DNA of 64,000 nucleotides from JAKOUL01 sp035378845 (GCA_035378845.1 DAOSUP010000001.1:111390-175389), one strand, 5' to 3'; numbered from the stretch's first letter, positions 8,737 through 17,893 are shown. Notes: generated by a model not told the origin, from the letters alone. Numbers and translations are program-made.

Positions 8737-9562
8737 AATTTTCTACCATGTTAGCTATACTTATAAATTCTTCTAACGACAGGGTTTCTGCTCTTCTTTT
8801 AGGATCAATTTTTAAAGATTGCAAGATTTCATTCCATGGAATGGTGGGAAATGCTCTTTGAAGATTATTTATTAAAAATTTTCTTCGCTGTCTAAAGCTT
8901 TCCTTCACAATTTTAAAGAATAATTCTTTATTTTTTATCCCTCCAAATTTTGGAGAAAACCTTAATCTTAAGACTACAGATTCTACGTCTGGTTGAGGAA
9001 AAAATGCATTAGGACTTACCTTTGTTAATATCTCATATGTATAGGTGAGTTTTAAAAATACAGAGAGAGAGCTGTATTTTTTGCTACCTGGATTAGATAT
9101 AAGTCTTTCAGCCATCTCTCTCTGTAACATAATTACCATTAAATCTGCATATGGTCCCATTTTTAAATATTCTCCTAATAGAGTTCCCGAGATGTAGTAA
9201 GGTAAATTACCTGTTAATTTATAAGGGCTATTAATAATCTGAGATATATCAATGTTCATTATGTCTTCAAATATAATATGTGTGTTAGAAAAATTTTTTA
9301 AAGTTTCCTCAAGAATAGGTTGGAATCTTGTATCTATCTCTATCCCAATGACTTTTTGTGCCTTTTTAGCAAGTTCAACAGTCAAGGTGCCAATACCACT
9401 ACCAATTTCAAGTACTGTATCTTCATGAGATAATTCTAAGCCTTCTATAATTTTATATAAGACTGATTTTCTTACTAATAAATTTTGTCCTAAGCTTTTT
9501 TTAAGATATATTTTATGGTCTTCTAAGATTTTTATTAGTGCTTCTTTGTTCGTTAGATCCAT
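8726..9562 (-). CDS. rsmA: 16S rRNA (adenine1518/1519-N6) dimethyltransferase
   Basis: A 278-residue KsgA-type methyltransferase that dimethylates two adjacent adenines in helix 45 of 16S rRNA late in 30S assembly. It shows KKSLGQNLL at the N-terminus, SAM motif I VLEIGSGIGTLTVELA, and the catalytic motif IV GNLPYYISG. Length is normal. It shares one base (TAATG) with the YabE-like gene upstream and overlaps ispE downstream. The order yabE - ksgA - ispE resembles the Bacillus arrangement. Confidence 0.97.
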   Translation of the reverse strand: MDLTNKEALIKILEDHKIYLKKSLGQNLLVRKSVLYKIIEGLELSHEDTVLEIGSGIGTLTVELAKKAQKVIGIEIDTRFQPILEETLKNFSNTHIIFEDIMNIDISQIINSPYKLTGNLPYYISGTLLGEYLKMGPYADLMVIMLQREMAERLISNPGSKKYSSLSVFLKLTYTYEILTKVSPNAFFPQPDVESVVLRLRFSPKFGGIKNKELFFKIVKESFRQRRKFLINNLQRAFPTIPWNEILQSLKIDPKRRAETLSLEEFISIANMVENYGS

Positions 9563-10404
9563 TAAGCAATTCTTTTTAATAGATAGATTTGGATCTTTCT
9601 TCTTCCAAATTCTATTACTTCTTTTACTGTAGGATAGCAGAGATCAATTCTCCAACCTTTTATTAATCCTCCTGTATCTCCTGCTATAGAAAAACCGTAA
9701 TTAGGAACATATATAGCACTTCTCAGAGGGATATATCTGGGATCTACTGCTATAATACCTTTTTTTGCAATCCAACCAAGGGCAGTAATATTATTGCCAT
9801 CACCACCAGTCCATGGTTCATAAGCTGTTGCAGTTACCTGGATAGGTTTTACAGCCTCAAACACAGCTGATTTTAAGTTTAAGTGTTTTAATACAGGGGA
9901 AGTAATATTTATTATTTTGGGCTTCATTTTTTGAAGTTCTTTAGAAGATACCAGGGTTTTTTTCTCAAGTTTCCCATTTACTTCTCTTATTCTATAAGTT
10001 TCTAAATATTTCCCTGGTTGTCCCTTTTGTATTACTTCTTCTTTATAGGTTTCTCCTGCGGTAACTTTTAATATCATTTTAGGCTCCACAATTTTAGTGT
10101 TTGTTGTATTTTTTTCTGTTACTCTTGTAATTTTTATCTCTTTTATTCTTTCTGTAAGTGGGGTTCTTGCTGGAGGACTTATAATATCATATTTTGAAAG
10201 TTTTATTTTCTGATCTTCCAATACTTCCCATACAAATCCTGCGTTAGTTTTTATCTTCATAGGTTTTTTATTTCCATCTACAATTACGATTTCCCTTATG
10301 GGTCTTAAATGAATAGAGTTTCTCCATAGACTGGCTTCTATCTTAGCAGTTGTTATAACTACAAGACTTCCAAAAAATATAGCAATAGAAATAATTTTTT
10401 TCAT
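9562..10404 (-). CDS. YabE-like secreted G5 / 3D-domain protein (cell-wall associated)
   Basis: A 280-residue protein with an N-terminal signal or anchor (MKKIISIAIFFGSLVVITTAK), a DUF348-like stretch (about 45-85), a G5-type domain (about 90-165) and a C-terminal 3D domain (about 190-275). The three 3D aspartates are seen in IIAVDPRYIPL, IAGDTGG and WRIDLCYP. The family includes Bacillus YabE and resembles the lytic-transglycosylase-like stationary-phase survival proteins, so a role in peptidoglycan turnover is inferred. It overlaps tyrS by four bases and abuts rsmA. Confidence 0.88.
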   Translation of the reverse strand: MKKIISIAIFFGSLVVITTAKIEASLWRNSIHLRPIREIVIVDGNKKPMKIKTNAGFVWEVLEDQKIKLSKYDIISPPARTPLTERIKEIKITRVTEKNTTNTKIVEPKMILKVTAGETYKEEVIQKGQPGKYLETYRIREVNGKLEKKTLVSSKELQKMKPKIINITSPVLKHLNLKSAVFEAVKPIQVTATAYEPWTGGDGNNITALGWIAKKGIIAVDPRYIPLRSAIYVPNYGFSIAGDTGGLIKGWRIDLCYPTVKEVIEFGRRKIQIYLLKRIA

Positions 10405-11618
10405 CCTTTTATCACCCTCCTAAAAAAGTGTTTACCAACTCTTAATATAAATGGTTTACTAAGTTCTATATCTAAATTAATATCTTCTATTTTCACGCCA
10501 TCAATCTCAACTGCTCCTTGAGATATTAATCTTTTTGCTTCACTATTGGTTTTAGCTGCCCCTGTCAAAGTTAGAAGTTTTACAACCCAAATTTTATTAG
10601 TGTCTTTTATTAGTACCTCTTCTACTTTTTCTGGGAGTTCTTTGTTACTAAATATCCTGTTAAATTCTTCTTCGGCTTCTATACCTGCTTTTTCTCCATG
10701 ATATATTTTTACTATCTCTTTGGCTAATCTTGCTTTGGCATCTCTGGGGTTTAAAATACCTTCTTTCATTTCTTTTTCTATTTTTCTTATCTCTTCTTTA
10801 GAAACTTCAGTAGCAAGCTCAAAATATCTTATTATTAGCTCATCAGGTATAGACATTACTTTTCCATACATTTGGTTAGGAGGCTCTGTGAGTCCTATAT
10901 AATTTCCAAGACTTTTACTCATCTTCTGCTTTCCATCTAAGCCTTCTAATATAGGCATAAGCATTGCTACTTGTGGCTCCATTCCGTATTCTCTTTGGAT
11001 TTCTCTTCCCACAATTAGATTGAATTTTTGATCTGTCCCTCCTAACTCAATGTCTGCTTTTATAGCTACCGAATCATATGCTTGAAGAAGAGGATACATG
11101 ATTTCATGAAGAAAAATAGGTCTCTGTTCTTTAAATCTTAGTGCAAAGTCGTCTCTTTCAAGCATTCTTGCAATTGTATATTTGGATGTCAGTACAAGCA
11201 TATCTTCTAACATCATTTTCCCAAACCATTCTTCTTGATATCTTATTTCAGCTTTAGATATATCAAGAATTTTTCCTACCTGTTCTTGATAGGTAATAGC
11301 ATTCTTTTTCACCTGCTCTGGAGTGAGAGGTTTTCTTGTCTCTGATCTTCCTGATGGATCCCCAATTCTTGCAGTAAAATCCCCTATGATAAAGACTACC
11401 TGATGACCTAAATCTTGGAATTGTTTTAGCTTTTTTAGTACCACAGCATGTCCTAAGTGAAGGTCAGGCGCAGAAGGATCTGCTCCTAATTTTATCCTTA
11501 AAGGTCTTTTTTCTTCTTTTGCTTTTCTTAGTTTTTCTTCTAAGCCATTTTCTGGAATAATCTCTACCACATTACTTTTTAGAATTTCTAATTCTTCTTC
11601 TATACTTAATTTTTTCAT
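10401..11618 (-). CDS. tyrS: Tyrosyl-tRNA synthetase
   Basis: A class I aminoacyl-tRNA synthetase of 405 residues that charges tRNA-Tyr. The HIGH-type motif appears as HLGHAVVL and the KMSKS motif as GKQKMSKSLGNYIGL. A C-terminal S4-like RNA-binding domain follows (AAKTNSEAKRLISQGAVEIDG). The shortened HLGH and the insert pattern resemble the TyrZ-like bacterial branch. It has four-base overlaps with queT upstream and the YabE-like gene downstream, placing it inside the argS-to-ispE operon. Confidence 0.97.
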   Translation of the reverse strand: MKKLSIEEELEILKSNVVEIIPENGLEEKLRKAKEEKRPLRIKLGADPSAPDLHLGHAVVLKKLKQFQDLGHQVVFIIGDFTARIGDPSGRSETRKPLTPEQVKKNAITYQEQVGKILDISKAEIRYQEEWFGKMMLEDMLVLTSKYTIARMLERDDFALRFKEQRPIFLHEIMYPLLQAYDSVAIKADIELGGTDQKFNLIVGREIQREYGMEPQVAMLMPILEGLDGKQKMSKSLGNYIGLTEPPNQMYGKVMSIPDELIIRYFELATEVSKEEIRKIEKEMKEGILNPRDAKARLAKEIVKIYHGEKAGIEAEEEFNRIFSNKELPEKVEEVLIKDTNKIWVVKLLTLTGAAKTNSEAKRLISQGAVEIDGVKIEDINLDIELSKPFILRVGKHFFRRVIKG

Positions 11619-12100
11619 CTTTGAATCTCCCCATTTTCAAAAATTTTCTTAAGATTTTGTTTTTTGAGAATGTAAAGAAGAATAGGAAGCCCTATTCCAT
11701 AAGTGGCTACTCCCTCTCCAACACCTATATAGATAACATTAAGAAGATAAGGTAATTTAAAAAAAGTATGAAGATATAAGCTTATACCAAAAGCATTAAT
11801 CAAGATAGGGGGAATAGGTGTCAGATATATGGAAGGCATTTTTTGAGTAAGATAAGCAGCAACTAAAGTAAAAAGGCTTCCTAAAATTATGTCTATCCAT
11901 CCTCCTGGGCTAAAAAGATTTGCTATTATACATCCTATAAATACTCCAGGAATAGCTAATGGATCTATGAACGGGAAAAGCGTTAAAAATTCAGAGACTC
12001 TCACCTGTATAGGGCCGTAACTAATAGGACTTAAAATAATAGTTAAGGCTGCATAAATAGCTGCATATATACCTACTCTTGCTATTTTTTTTGAAGACAT
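11615..12100 (-). CDS. queT: QueT-type transporter subunit (queuosine precursor or related vitamin uptake)
   Basis: A 161-residue, highly hydrophobic protein with about five membrane segments. The N-terminal part (ARVGIYAAIYAALTIIL, then QVRVSEFLTLFPFIDPLAIPGVFIGCIIANLF) matches the QueT family, substrate-binding membrane components of ECF-type importers for queuosine precursors. The partner ECF ATPase and transmembrane genes are not in this window and would be shared from elsewhere. No PreQ1 riboswitch fits, because only 10 bases separate it from the HD gene upstream. Confidence 0.85.
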   Translation of the reverse strand: MSSKKIARVGIYAAIYAALTIILSPISYGPIQVRVSEFLTLFPFIDPLAIPGVFIGCIIANLFSPGGWIDIILGSLFTLVAAYLTQKMPSIYLTPIPPILINAFGISLYLHTFFKLPYLLNVIYIGVGEGVATYGIGLPILLYILKKQNLKKIFENGEIQR

Positions 12101-12110
12101 ATCTTTTCCC

Positions 12111-12662
12111 TTATAATTCTAAATCCTCAGCAATAGATTTCATTACTTGAAGTCCAATGTCTATAAACTCTTCTAATGACAAACCAATCTCCTCGCATTT
12201 TTTAATCTGCTCACGGTTTGCTCCTCTTGCAAAGCTTTTTTCTTTAAATCTTTTTAATATAAAATTTACATCAAGAGGAGCAAGTTTCTTCTCTGGATGT
12301 ACTAATGCTCCTGCTACTATAAGTCCTGTAAGTGGGTCTACAACATAAAGAGCTTTTGCAAGAAGAGTTTCTCTTTGAGATCCATTTAATTCATTATGAC
12401 CTTTTATTGCATCAATAATATCCTTAGGTAGATCGCTATCTTTTAATAGTTCCTCAGCAATTAGACCGTGTTTTTCTGGTTCTTTCTCTGTTAATTCATA
12501 GTCAACATCATGTAAAAGTCCTGTAATTCCCCATTTCTCTTCATCTTCGTTAAATTTTTTTGCTAAAGCTCGCATTATGGCTTCTGTAGCAAGCATATGT
12601 TTTATCAGATTTTTATTTTTTACATGGCTATTTACTTTATTTAGTGCTTCTTCTCTATTCAC
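12111..12662 (-). CDS. HD-domain metal-dependent phosphohydrolase
   Basis: A 183-residue HDIG-type protein. Metal-binding residues are seen in KHMLATEAIM, ITGLLHDVDYE and IKGHNEL, fitting a cytosolic phosphohydrolase. The substrate is unknown; relatives act on nucleotides. It has a good AGGAGGG-type site just after the MBL-fold gene and lies 10 bases before queT. Nothing in the neighbours (argS, MBL hydrolase, queT, tyrS) fixes its role. Confidence 0.85.
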   Translation of the reverse strand: MNREEALNKVNSHVKNKNLIKHMLATEAIMRALAKKFNEDEEKWGITGLLHDVDYELTEKEPEKHGLIAEELLKDSDLPKDIIDAIKGHNELNGSQRETLLAKALYVVDPLTGLIVAGALVHPEKKLAPLDVNFILKRFKEKSFARGANREQIKKCEEIGLSLEEFIDIGLQVMKSIAEDLEL

Positions 12663-12678
12663 TTTTGTCCCTCCTTTA

Positions 12679-13317
12679 TTAATATGAAAGCATCCAAACC
12701 TCTGTATTTGCTGGGATTGTCTCTTTTATAACTTCCACTTCTTTTTCTTCCCATCTTTTTACAGGATAATTTATTCTCTTAAGAAATTTGTCTACAGTAT
12801 CTATGTCAAGTCTTGAATGGGGAGTTTTATAATGCATAGGAATTACAATCTTAGGTTTTAGAAATTCTACTATTTTTGCTGCTCCTTCAGCATCAATAGT
12901 AAAAGTTCCTCCCACTGGAATGCAGAGAATATCTACTCTTCCAATTTTTTCTTTATGCTCTTCTGTTAGATTGTGTCCTAAATCTCCTAAATGAGTTATT
13001 CTAATTCCATCAGTTTCAATTATAAAAATAGTGTTTGTGCCTCTTTTTTTGCCTTTTTCTTCGTCATGATAGGTACTTATTCCTTTGATTGTAATATCAT
13101 AAATAGAACTTTCTCCCTCTCCTTCAATAGCAATAGGCTTTCCTTTTACGATATTTATAGCATTATGGTCAAAATGGCTATGACTCACTGTTACTATATC
13201 AGCCTCTACTTCTGGAAGTGGATAGCCTACTGAAGTATCAAAAGGATCGGTTATAATTTTTTTACCTTGAGAATTTGTAAATAGGAAACAAGAATGTCCA
13301 AACCATCTGATTTTCAT
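12679..13317 (-). CDS. Metallo-beta-lactamase-fold hydrolase, UPF0173 family
   Basis: A 212-residue protein of the YtkL/UlaG-like group. The metal-binding motif is VSHSHFDHNA, with THLGDLGH and IPMHYKT supplying further ligands; the opening MKIRWFGHSCFLF is characteristic. A general metal-dependent hydrolase role is supported, but no substrate is known. It lies 16 bases from both argS and the HD gene, in the same operon. Confidence 0.9.
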   Translation of the reverse strand: MKIRWFGHSCFLFTNSQGKKIITDPFDTSVGYPLPEVEADIVTVSHSHFDHNAINIVKGKPIAIEGEGESSIYDITIKGISTYHDEEKGKKRGTNTIFIIETDGIRITHLGDLGHNLTEEHKEKIGRVDILCIPVGGTFTIDAEGAAKIVEFLKPKIVIPMHYKTPHSRLDIDTVDKFLKRINYPVKRWEEKEVEVIKETIPANTEVWMLSY

Positions 13318-13332
13318 TTTTTCATACCCCTT

Positions 13333-14982
13333 TTACATTTTTTCGGGAGCAGAAACTCCTAATATACTTAAGGCATCTTTAATAACGATTCTTACAGCAT
13401 CTATTAGAGCAAGTCTTGCCAAAGCCAAATTTTTGTCTTCTACAAGCACCCTATAAGAATCATAGTAGCCATGGAATAGAGTGCTTAAATTAAGAAGATA
13501 AAAAGGAAGCTGGTGAATTTCTAATGTTCTTGCTATATCTTCCAATCTTTCGGAATATCTTAATAAAGTAAGAATAAGATCCTTTCCCCTTTCTTCTTTA
13601 ATGAGAGAAAGATCTGCATTATCCAAATCTTGCAAATTATATCCTAATTCTTCTGCATTTTTTAGAATACTACAGCATCTTGCATGGGCATATTGTACAT
13701 AGTACACAGGATTTTCTATACTTTGCTTTTTAGCAAGCTCTAAATCAAAGTCCAACTGGCTTTCAGCACTCCTTAGAAGAAAGAAAAATCTTATAGGATC
13801 CCTTCCTACTTCTTCTTGTACTTCTTGTAATGTTACAAAGTCTCCTGTCCTTTTTGACATTTTAATTTCTTCGTTTCCTTTCATAAGACGTACCATTTGT
13901 ACTAAAATAACATTAAGGATCTCTCTGGGATATCCTAAAGCTTCTATAGCTCCTGTTAGTCTTGCTACATGGCTATGATGATCTGCTCCCCATATGTCTA
14001 TAATCCAGTCAAATCCTCTTTCTATTTTATCCAAGTGATATGCAATATCCGCTAAAAAATAGGTAGGTTTACCATTACTTTTTAGTAGTACCCTATCTTT
14101 TTCATCTCCAAACTTAGTGGAAGAAAACCATATGGCTCCGTCTTTCTGGTATGAGTAACCTTTTTCTTCAAGGATTTTTAAAACCTCATTGAGTTTCCCA
14201 TTTTTATGTAAAGTTCTTTCACTGAACCATAGATCGTATTCTACTCCAAAATCTATAAGAGTTTTTTTAATGTCTTCTAATATTTTCTGAAGGGCATATT
14301 CTTTAAAGAATTGTTTCTTTTCTATGTCATTTAATTTTTCTATCTCTTCTTTCTGAGATAGAATTTCTTTTGCAAGATCTATAAGATAGTTTCCATGGTA
14401 ACCTTCTTCGGGAACTTTATAATCAATCCCTTGAAGTTGCATATATCTAGCGTAGAGAGAATCTCCAAGAAGATCTATCTGAGTTCCTGCATCATTTATA
14501 TAAAATTCTTTTTCTACCTTCCATCCTATTCTTTTAAATAAGTTTGCTAAAGAATCTCCTATAGTTACCCCTCTTGCATGGGCTATATGCATAGGTCCAG
14601 TAGGATTGATACTGCCAAATTCTAATTGAATTTTGTTATTTTTAGGAGGTAGTTTTACTAATTCATCAAGATTTTTCCTAATACTTCTAAGAGTATCCCA
14701 TAGGGCATTTTCGTTTAGGGAAAAATTAATAAAACCAGGGCCTGCTATCTCTACTTTACTAATGTATGGAGATTTTTCTATTTTTTCTATAAGCTTTTCT
14801 GCCACAATTCTTGGCGGTTTTTTATTTTTTTGAGCAAGCTGTAAAGCTACAGCTGTAGCATAATCTCCATATTCTTTTTGTTTTGGCGTCTCAATTATAA
14901 TCTCCACATCATCTGTAGAGATATTCTCTTCCTGTAAATTTTTAACAGCTTTTTCTACTAAGCTGAAAATATGTTTTCTCAT
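13333..14982 (-). CDS. argS: Arginyl-tRNA synthetase
   Basis: A class I synthetase of 549 residues. An N-terminal Add-1 tRNA-recognition domain precedes the HIGH-like motif in NPTGPMHIAHARGVTIGDS. KMSKRTGDFVTL is the KMSKS-region motif, and a DALR-type anticodon-binding domain ends in VSAPEKM. It is the first gene of the long minus-strand operon. The RBS ACAGGAG is at 14991-14996 (minus strand), with a promoter at 15034-15062 and an inferred leader of about 45 bases. Confidence 0.97.
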   Translation of the reverse strand: MRKHIFSLVEKAVKNLQEENISTDDVEIIIETPKQKEYGDYATAVALQLAQKNKKPPRIVAEKLIEKIEKSPYISKVEIAGPGFINFSLNENALWDTLRSIRKNLDELVKLPPKNNKIQLEFGSINPTGPMHIAHARGVTIGDSLANLFKRIGWKVEKEFYINDAGTQIDLLGDSLYARYMQLQGIDYKVPEEGYHGNYLIDLAKEILSQKEEIEKLNDIEKKQFFKEYALQKILEDIKKTLIDFGVEYDLWFSERTLHKNGKLNEVLKILEEKGYSYQKDGAIWFSSTKFGDEKDRVLLKSNGKPTYFLADIAYHLDKIERGFDWIIDIWGADHHSHVARLTGAIEALGYPREILNVILVQMVRLMKGNEEIKMSKRTGDFVTLQEVQEEVGRDPIRFFFLLRSAESQLDFDLELAKKQSIENPVYYVQYAHARCCSILKNAEELGYNLQDLDNADLSLIKEERGKDLILTLLRYSERLEDIARTLEIHQLPFYLLNLSTLFHGYYDSYRVLVEDKNLALARLALIDAVRIVIKDALSILGVSAPEKM

Positions 14983-15033
14983 TATTTTTACTCCTGTTTT
15001 ATAAGGAATTTTTCGGTTAAACTTTTAGTTAAT

Positions 15034-15062
15034 AATATACAATAGAAATTCTTAACACGCAA
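15034..15062 (-). promoter_or_regulatory. Sigma-70-type promoter for the argS operon
   Basis: On the minus strand, TTGCGT (15057-15062), 17 bases, then TATATT (15034-15039). It would start RNA near 15027 and drive argS and the seven genes after it. The -35 is only moderate. Confidence 0.55.
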
Positions 15063-15063
15063 C

Positions 15064-15084
15064 TTATGACAGAAGTTGTCATTA
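15064..15084. promoter_or_regulatory. Inverted repeat between divergent argS and uvrC promoters (possible operator)
   Basis: TTATGAC-AGAAGTT-GTCATTA: five perfectly paired bases per arm around a 7-base spacer, plus one further outer pair. It sits between the two -35 boxes, touching neither, which is a place for a shared regulator. No known regulator's site was recognised, so function is a guess. Confidence 0.3.
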
Positions 15085-15090
15085 TAAACT

Positions 15091-15119
15091 TTGAAGTTTT
15101 GATGCTTCTGTTTTAAAAT
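15091..15119 (+). promoter_or_regulatory. Sigma-70-type promoter for uvrC (near-leaderless transcript)
   Basis: TTGAAG (15091-15096), 17 bases, TAAAAT (15114-15119). The predicted +1 is about 15126, one base before the uvrC ATG at 15127. No Shine-Dalgarno sequence lies upstream of that ATG, which supports a leaderless mRNA. Confidence 0.65.
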
Positions 15120-15126
15120 TAAATAT

Positions 15127-16920
15127 ATGGAAGAGATAGGATTATTAATTAAAGAAAAAGCTGAAAGATTTCCCGAATCTCCTGGAGTATATCTTTTCTA
15201 CGATAGCTCAGGGAATGTATTATATGTAGGGAAAGCAAAAAATTTGAAGAAAAGAATTGCTTCATACTTTTCAGAGTCTTCCTCCTTGAAAGCAGCATAT
15301 TTACTAAGAAAATCATCTGATCTCAATTATATTGTGACTGATTCAGAAACAGAGGCATTGCTCTTAGAAGCAATACTTATTAAAAAGCATAGACCTATGA
15401 TGAATGTGCAACTTAAAGATGATAAGCAATACCCTTTACTTAAACTTACTTTGAATGAGGAATATCCAAGACTTATTCTTGCAAGAAGAGTAGAAGAAGA
15501 TGGGGCAAAATATTTTGGTCCTTATCCACAAGGTGGAACTGTGAGAGAGACTATTTCTATTGTTAAAAAACTTTTTAATCTTAGAACTTGTTCTTGGAAT
15601 TTACCGAAGAATAAACCTAAAAGACCATGTCTCAATTACTATATAGGAAATTGTAAAGCTCCTTGTCAGGGATATATGAGTAAAGAGGAGTATTGGGGAA
15701 TTGTAGATGATGTTTCTTCCTTTTTAGAAGGTAAATATCAAGCAATAATAGAAAAATTTACTAAGGAGATGAATGAGTATGCTAAGAATCTTGAGTTTGA
15801 AAAGGCAGCAAATGTGAGAGATAAGATAAAAGTTGTACAGAATTTAGGGGAAAAACAAAAGATTTTTTCTCTTAGTAAAGATGATAAAGATTTAGTTCAA
15901 TATTACTTTGAGGATCATAAAGCTAAAATGTTAGTTTATCTTATAAGAGAAGGGAAATTAATTGAAAGAAGAATTTTTTCACTAAATATTCCTTATTCTT
16001 CTGATAAGGTAGAGATTTTGGAAAGCTTTATGCTTCAATATTATTCTCAGCGAGAAATTCCTAATATAGTAGTTATACCTTTTTCGCTTTCTCCTGAGAC
16101 TGAAGAATCTTTAGGAAAATTTCTTTCAAATAAAAAGGGTATGAAAGTTTTTATTAGAACTCCAGAAAATGAGGATGAAGAAAAGCTTCTTGAGATGGCA
16201 TTAAAAGATCTTAATATTGAAAGTCTAAAGACAGATAAAGTCTGGATTGCTCTTTTAGAACTACAAAAAATTTTTGGTTTGGAGGATATTCCCACATCTA
16301 TAGAGGGATATGACATATCAAATCTTCAAGGTAAAGAGGCTGTAGGCTCCAGGGTTTACTTCTATAAGGGTTATCCTGATAAAAATAAATATAGAAGATA
16401 TAAAATTAAGAATGTAGAAGAGACTCCTAATGATTATCTTATGCTTCAAGAAGTTTTTAGAAGAAGGCTGGGGAATATAGAAGAGGATCCTTTACCCGAT
16501 ATTATTCTGATAGATGGTGGTAAGGGACAATTAAATTCTGTCCTTGAGATTTTTAGTGAGATGAATATCAAACCTAAGGGGATTCTTGCATTGGCTAAGG
16601 AAAGAGAAGAGATCTTCTTGCCTGGAAAGAGAAGTCCTTTACTTCTGCCTAAGGATTCTCCGCCTTTATTATTATTAGAACATGTAAGAGACGAAGCTCA
16701 TAGATTTGCAGTTTCCTATCATAGAAAGGTCCATAAGAAAAAACTATTGGATTCTACTCTCTTAAAAATCCCTGGAGTTGGAGAGAAGAGATTAAAAATT
16801 CTTCTTGATAAATTTTCTTCCTTAGAGAATATTAAAAATGCTTCCTTGGAGGAGTTGAAAGAGATTCCTAGTATTCCTGAAAATTTAGCAGAAAAAATTT
16901 ATCATTATTTTCACCAATGA
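15127..16920 (+). CDS. uvrC: Excinuclease ABC subunit C
   Basis: The nucleotide-excision-repair endonuclease, 597 residues, which cuts on both sides of a lesion with UvrAB. In order: a GIY-YIG nuclease domain (SPGVYLFYDSSGNVLYVGKAKNL, about 17-95), a zinc/Fe-S-type cysteine region (about 155-180), a UVR motif (about 200-235), the C-terminal RNase H-like nuclease (EGYDISNLQGKEAVGS, IDGGKGQLNS), and helix-hairpin-helix repeats (KIPGVGEKRLKILLDKF). Translation appears to start from a near-leaderless transcript: no SD site precedes ATG 15127. It is transcribed alone, with pdxS having its own promoter. Confidence 0.97.
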   Translation: MEEIGLLIKEKAERFPESPGVYLFYDSSGNVLYVGKAKNLKKRIASYFSESSSLKAAYLLRKSSDLNYIVTDSETEALLLEAILIKKHRPMMNVQLKDDKQYPLLKLTLNEEYPRLILARRVEEDGAKYFGPYPQGGTVRETISIVKKLFNLRTCSWNLPKNKPKRPCLNYYIGNCKAPCQGYMSKEEYWGIVDDVSSFLEGKYQAIIEKFTKEMNEYAKNLEFEKAANVRDKIKVVQNLGEKQKIFSLSKDDKDLVQYYFEDHKAKMLVYLIREGKLIERRIFSLNIPYSSDKVEILESFMLQYYSQREIPNIVVIPFSLSPETEESLGKFLSNKKGMKVFIRTPENEDEEKLLEMALKDLNIESLKTDKVWIALLELQKIFGLEDIPTSIEGYDISNLQGKEAVGSRVYFYKGYPDKNKYRRYKIKNVEETPNDYLMLQEVFRRRLGNIEEDPLPDIILIDGGKGQLNSVLEIFSEMNIKPKGILALAKEREEIFLPGKRSPLLLPKDSPPLLLLEHVRDEAHRFAVSYHRKVHKKKLLDSTLLKIPGVGEKRLKILLDKFSSLENIKNASLEELKEIPSIPENLAEKIYHYFHQ

Positions 16921-16934
16921 TGCTTAAAAAAGCT

Positions 16935-16963
16935 TTGACAAATTAAGAGAAAAAGAGTATACA
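16935..16963 (+). promoter_or_regulatory. Sigma-70-type promoter for pdxS and following genes
   Basis: TTGACA (16935-16940), 17 bases, TATACA (16958-16963), with predicted +1 near 16970 and a leader of about 33 bases containing AAAGGAGGG (16987-16995) before ATG 17003. The -35 is perfect. No tandem CtsR heptads are seen, although mcsAB-clpC lies in the same run of genes. Confidence 0.75.
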
Positions 16964-17002
16964 TTTTAAAAACAAAATCCTTCTTAAAGGAGGGAATAAG
17001 GA

Positions 17003-17890
17003 ATGGAAATATTTACAGGAACTGAAAAAGTAAAAAGGGGGCTTGCTCAGATGCTGAAAGGTGGGGTAATAATGGATGTCACCAACGCAGAGCAGGCTGA
17101 GATTGCGGAGGAAGCTGGGGCAGTTGCAGTAATGGCATTGGAGAGAGTGCCTGCTGATATAAGGGCACAAGGTGGAGTAGCGAGAATGGCTGATCCTAAG
17201 AAGATAAAAGAAATTATGTCTGCAGTTAGTATTCCTGTCATGGCAAAGGTTAGAATTGGGCATTTTGTGGAAGCACAGATTCTTGAGGCTCTTGGAGTAG
17301 ATTTTATAGATGAAAGTGAAGTGCTTACTCCTGCTGATGAAAGATATCATATAAATAAACATTTATTTAAAGTACCTTTTGTTTGTGGTGCGAGGGACTT
17401 AGGAGAAGCATTAAGGAGAATTGCTGAAGGAGCTGCTATGATTAGGACAAAGGGTGAAGCAGGTACAGGAAATGTGGTGGAAGCTGTAAGACATATGAGA
17501 CAAATTATGGATGAAGTAAGAGCTGTAGCTCTTCTTCCTGACGAAGAGTTGGTAAGTAAAGCAAAGGAATTAGGTGTTCCCTTGGAAGTGCTTATTGAAA
17601 CGAGAAAACTTGGTAGAGTCCCAGTAGTGAATTTTGCAGCAGGAGGTATAGCGACTCCTGCAGATGCTGCTCTTATGGTGCAACTTGGAGCTGATGGTGT
17701 TTTTGTAGGATCAGGTATATTTAAATCTAAGGATCCACGAAAGAGGGCAAGGGCTATTGTTCTTGCAGTAACTTATTATGATGATCCGTATGTACTGGCA
17801 GAAGTTTCGGAGGATCTTGGAGATCCAATGCCTGGGATTGATGTAAGAAAATTAGAAGAAAAAGAATTGCTGCAGACGAGAGGTTGGTAA
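17003..17890 (+). CDS. pdxS: Pyridoxal 5'-phosphate synthase, PdxS subunit
   Basis: The lyase subunit (295 residues) of the DXP-independent PLP synthase, which joins ribose 5-phosphate, glyceraldehyde 3-phosphate and ammonia. Family signatures include GGVIMDVTNAEQAEIAEEAG, MALERVPADIRAQGGVARM, AKVRIGHFVEAQ and NFAAGGIATPADAALM, covering the two reactive lysine regions. Base composition is richer in G than the neighbours, as usual for this very conserved gene. PdxT follows after 3 bases, completing the complex. PLP is the cofactor of alanine racemase in this window. Confidence 0.98.
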   Translation: MEIFTGTEKVKRGLAQMLKGGVIMDVTNAEQAEIAEEAGAVAVMALERVPADIRAQGGVARMADPKKIKEIMSAVSIPVMAKVRIGHFVEAQILEALGVDFIDESEVLTPADERYHINKHLFKVPFVCGARDLGEALRRIAEGAAMIRTKGEAGTGNVVEAVRHMRQIMDEVRAVALLPDEELVSKAKELGVPLEVLIETRKLGRVPVVNFAAGGIATPADAALMVQLGADGVFVGSGIFKSKDPRKRARAIVLAVTYYDDPYVLAEVSEDLGDPMPGIDVRKLEEKELLQTRGW

Positions 17891-17893
17891 AAG

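Noticed and set aside
12157..12348. Open frames opposite real genes, such as this one, 42069-42485 and 50107-50634
   Set aside because: They lie antisense within strongly supported genes and have low-complexity or Ser/Phe-rich translations.
16935..16945. Possible CtsR operator (TTTGACA) before pdxS
   Set aside because: Only one half-site, which is simply the -35 box; no tandem repeat.
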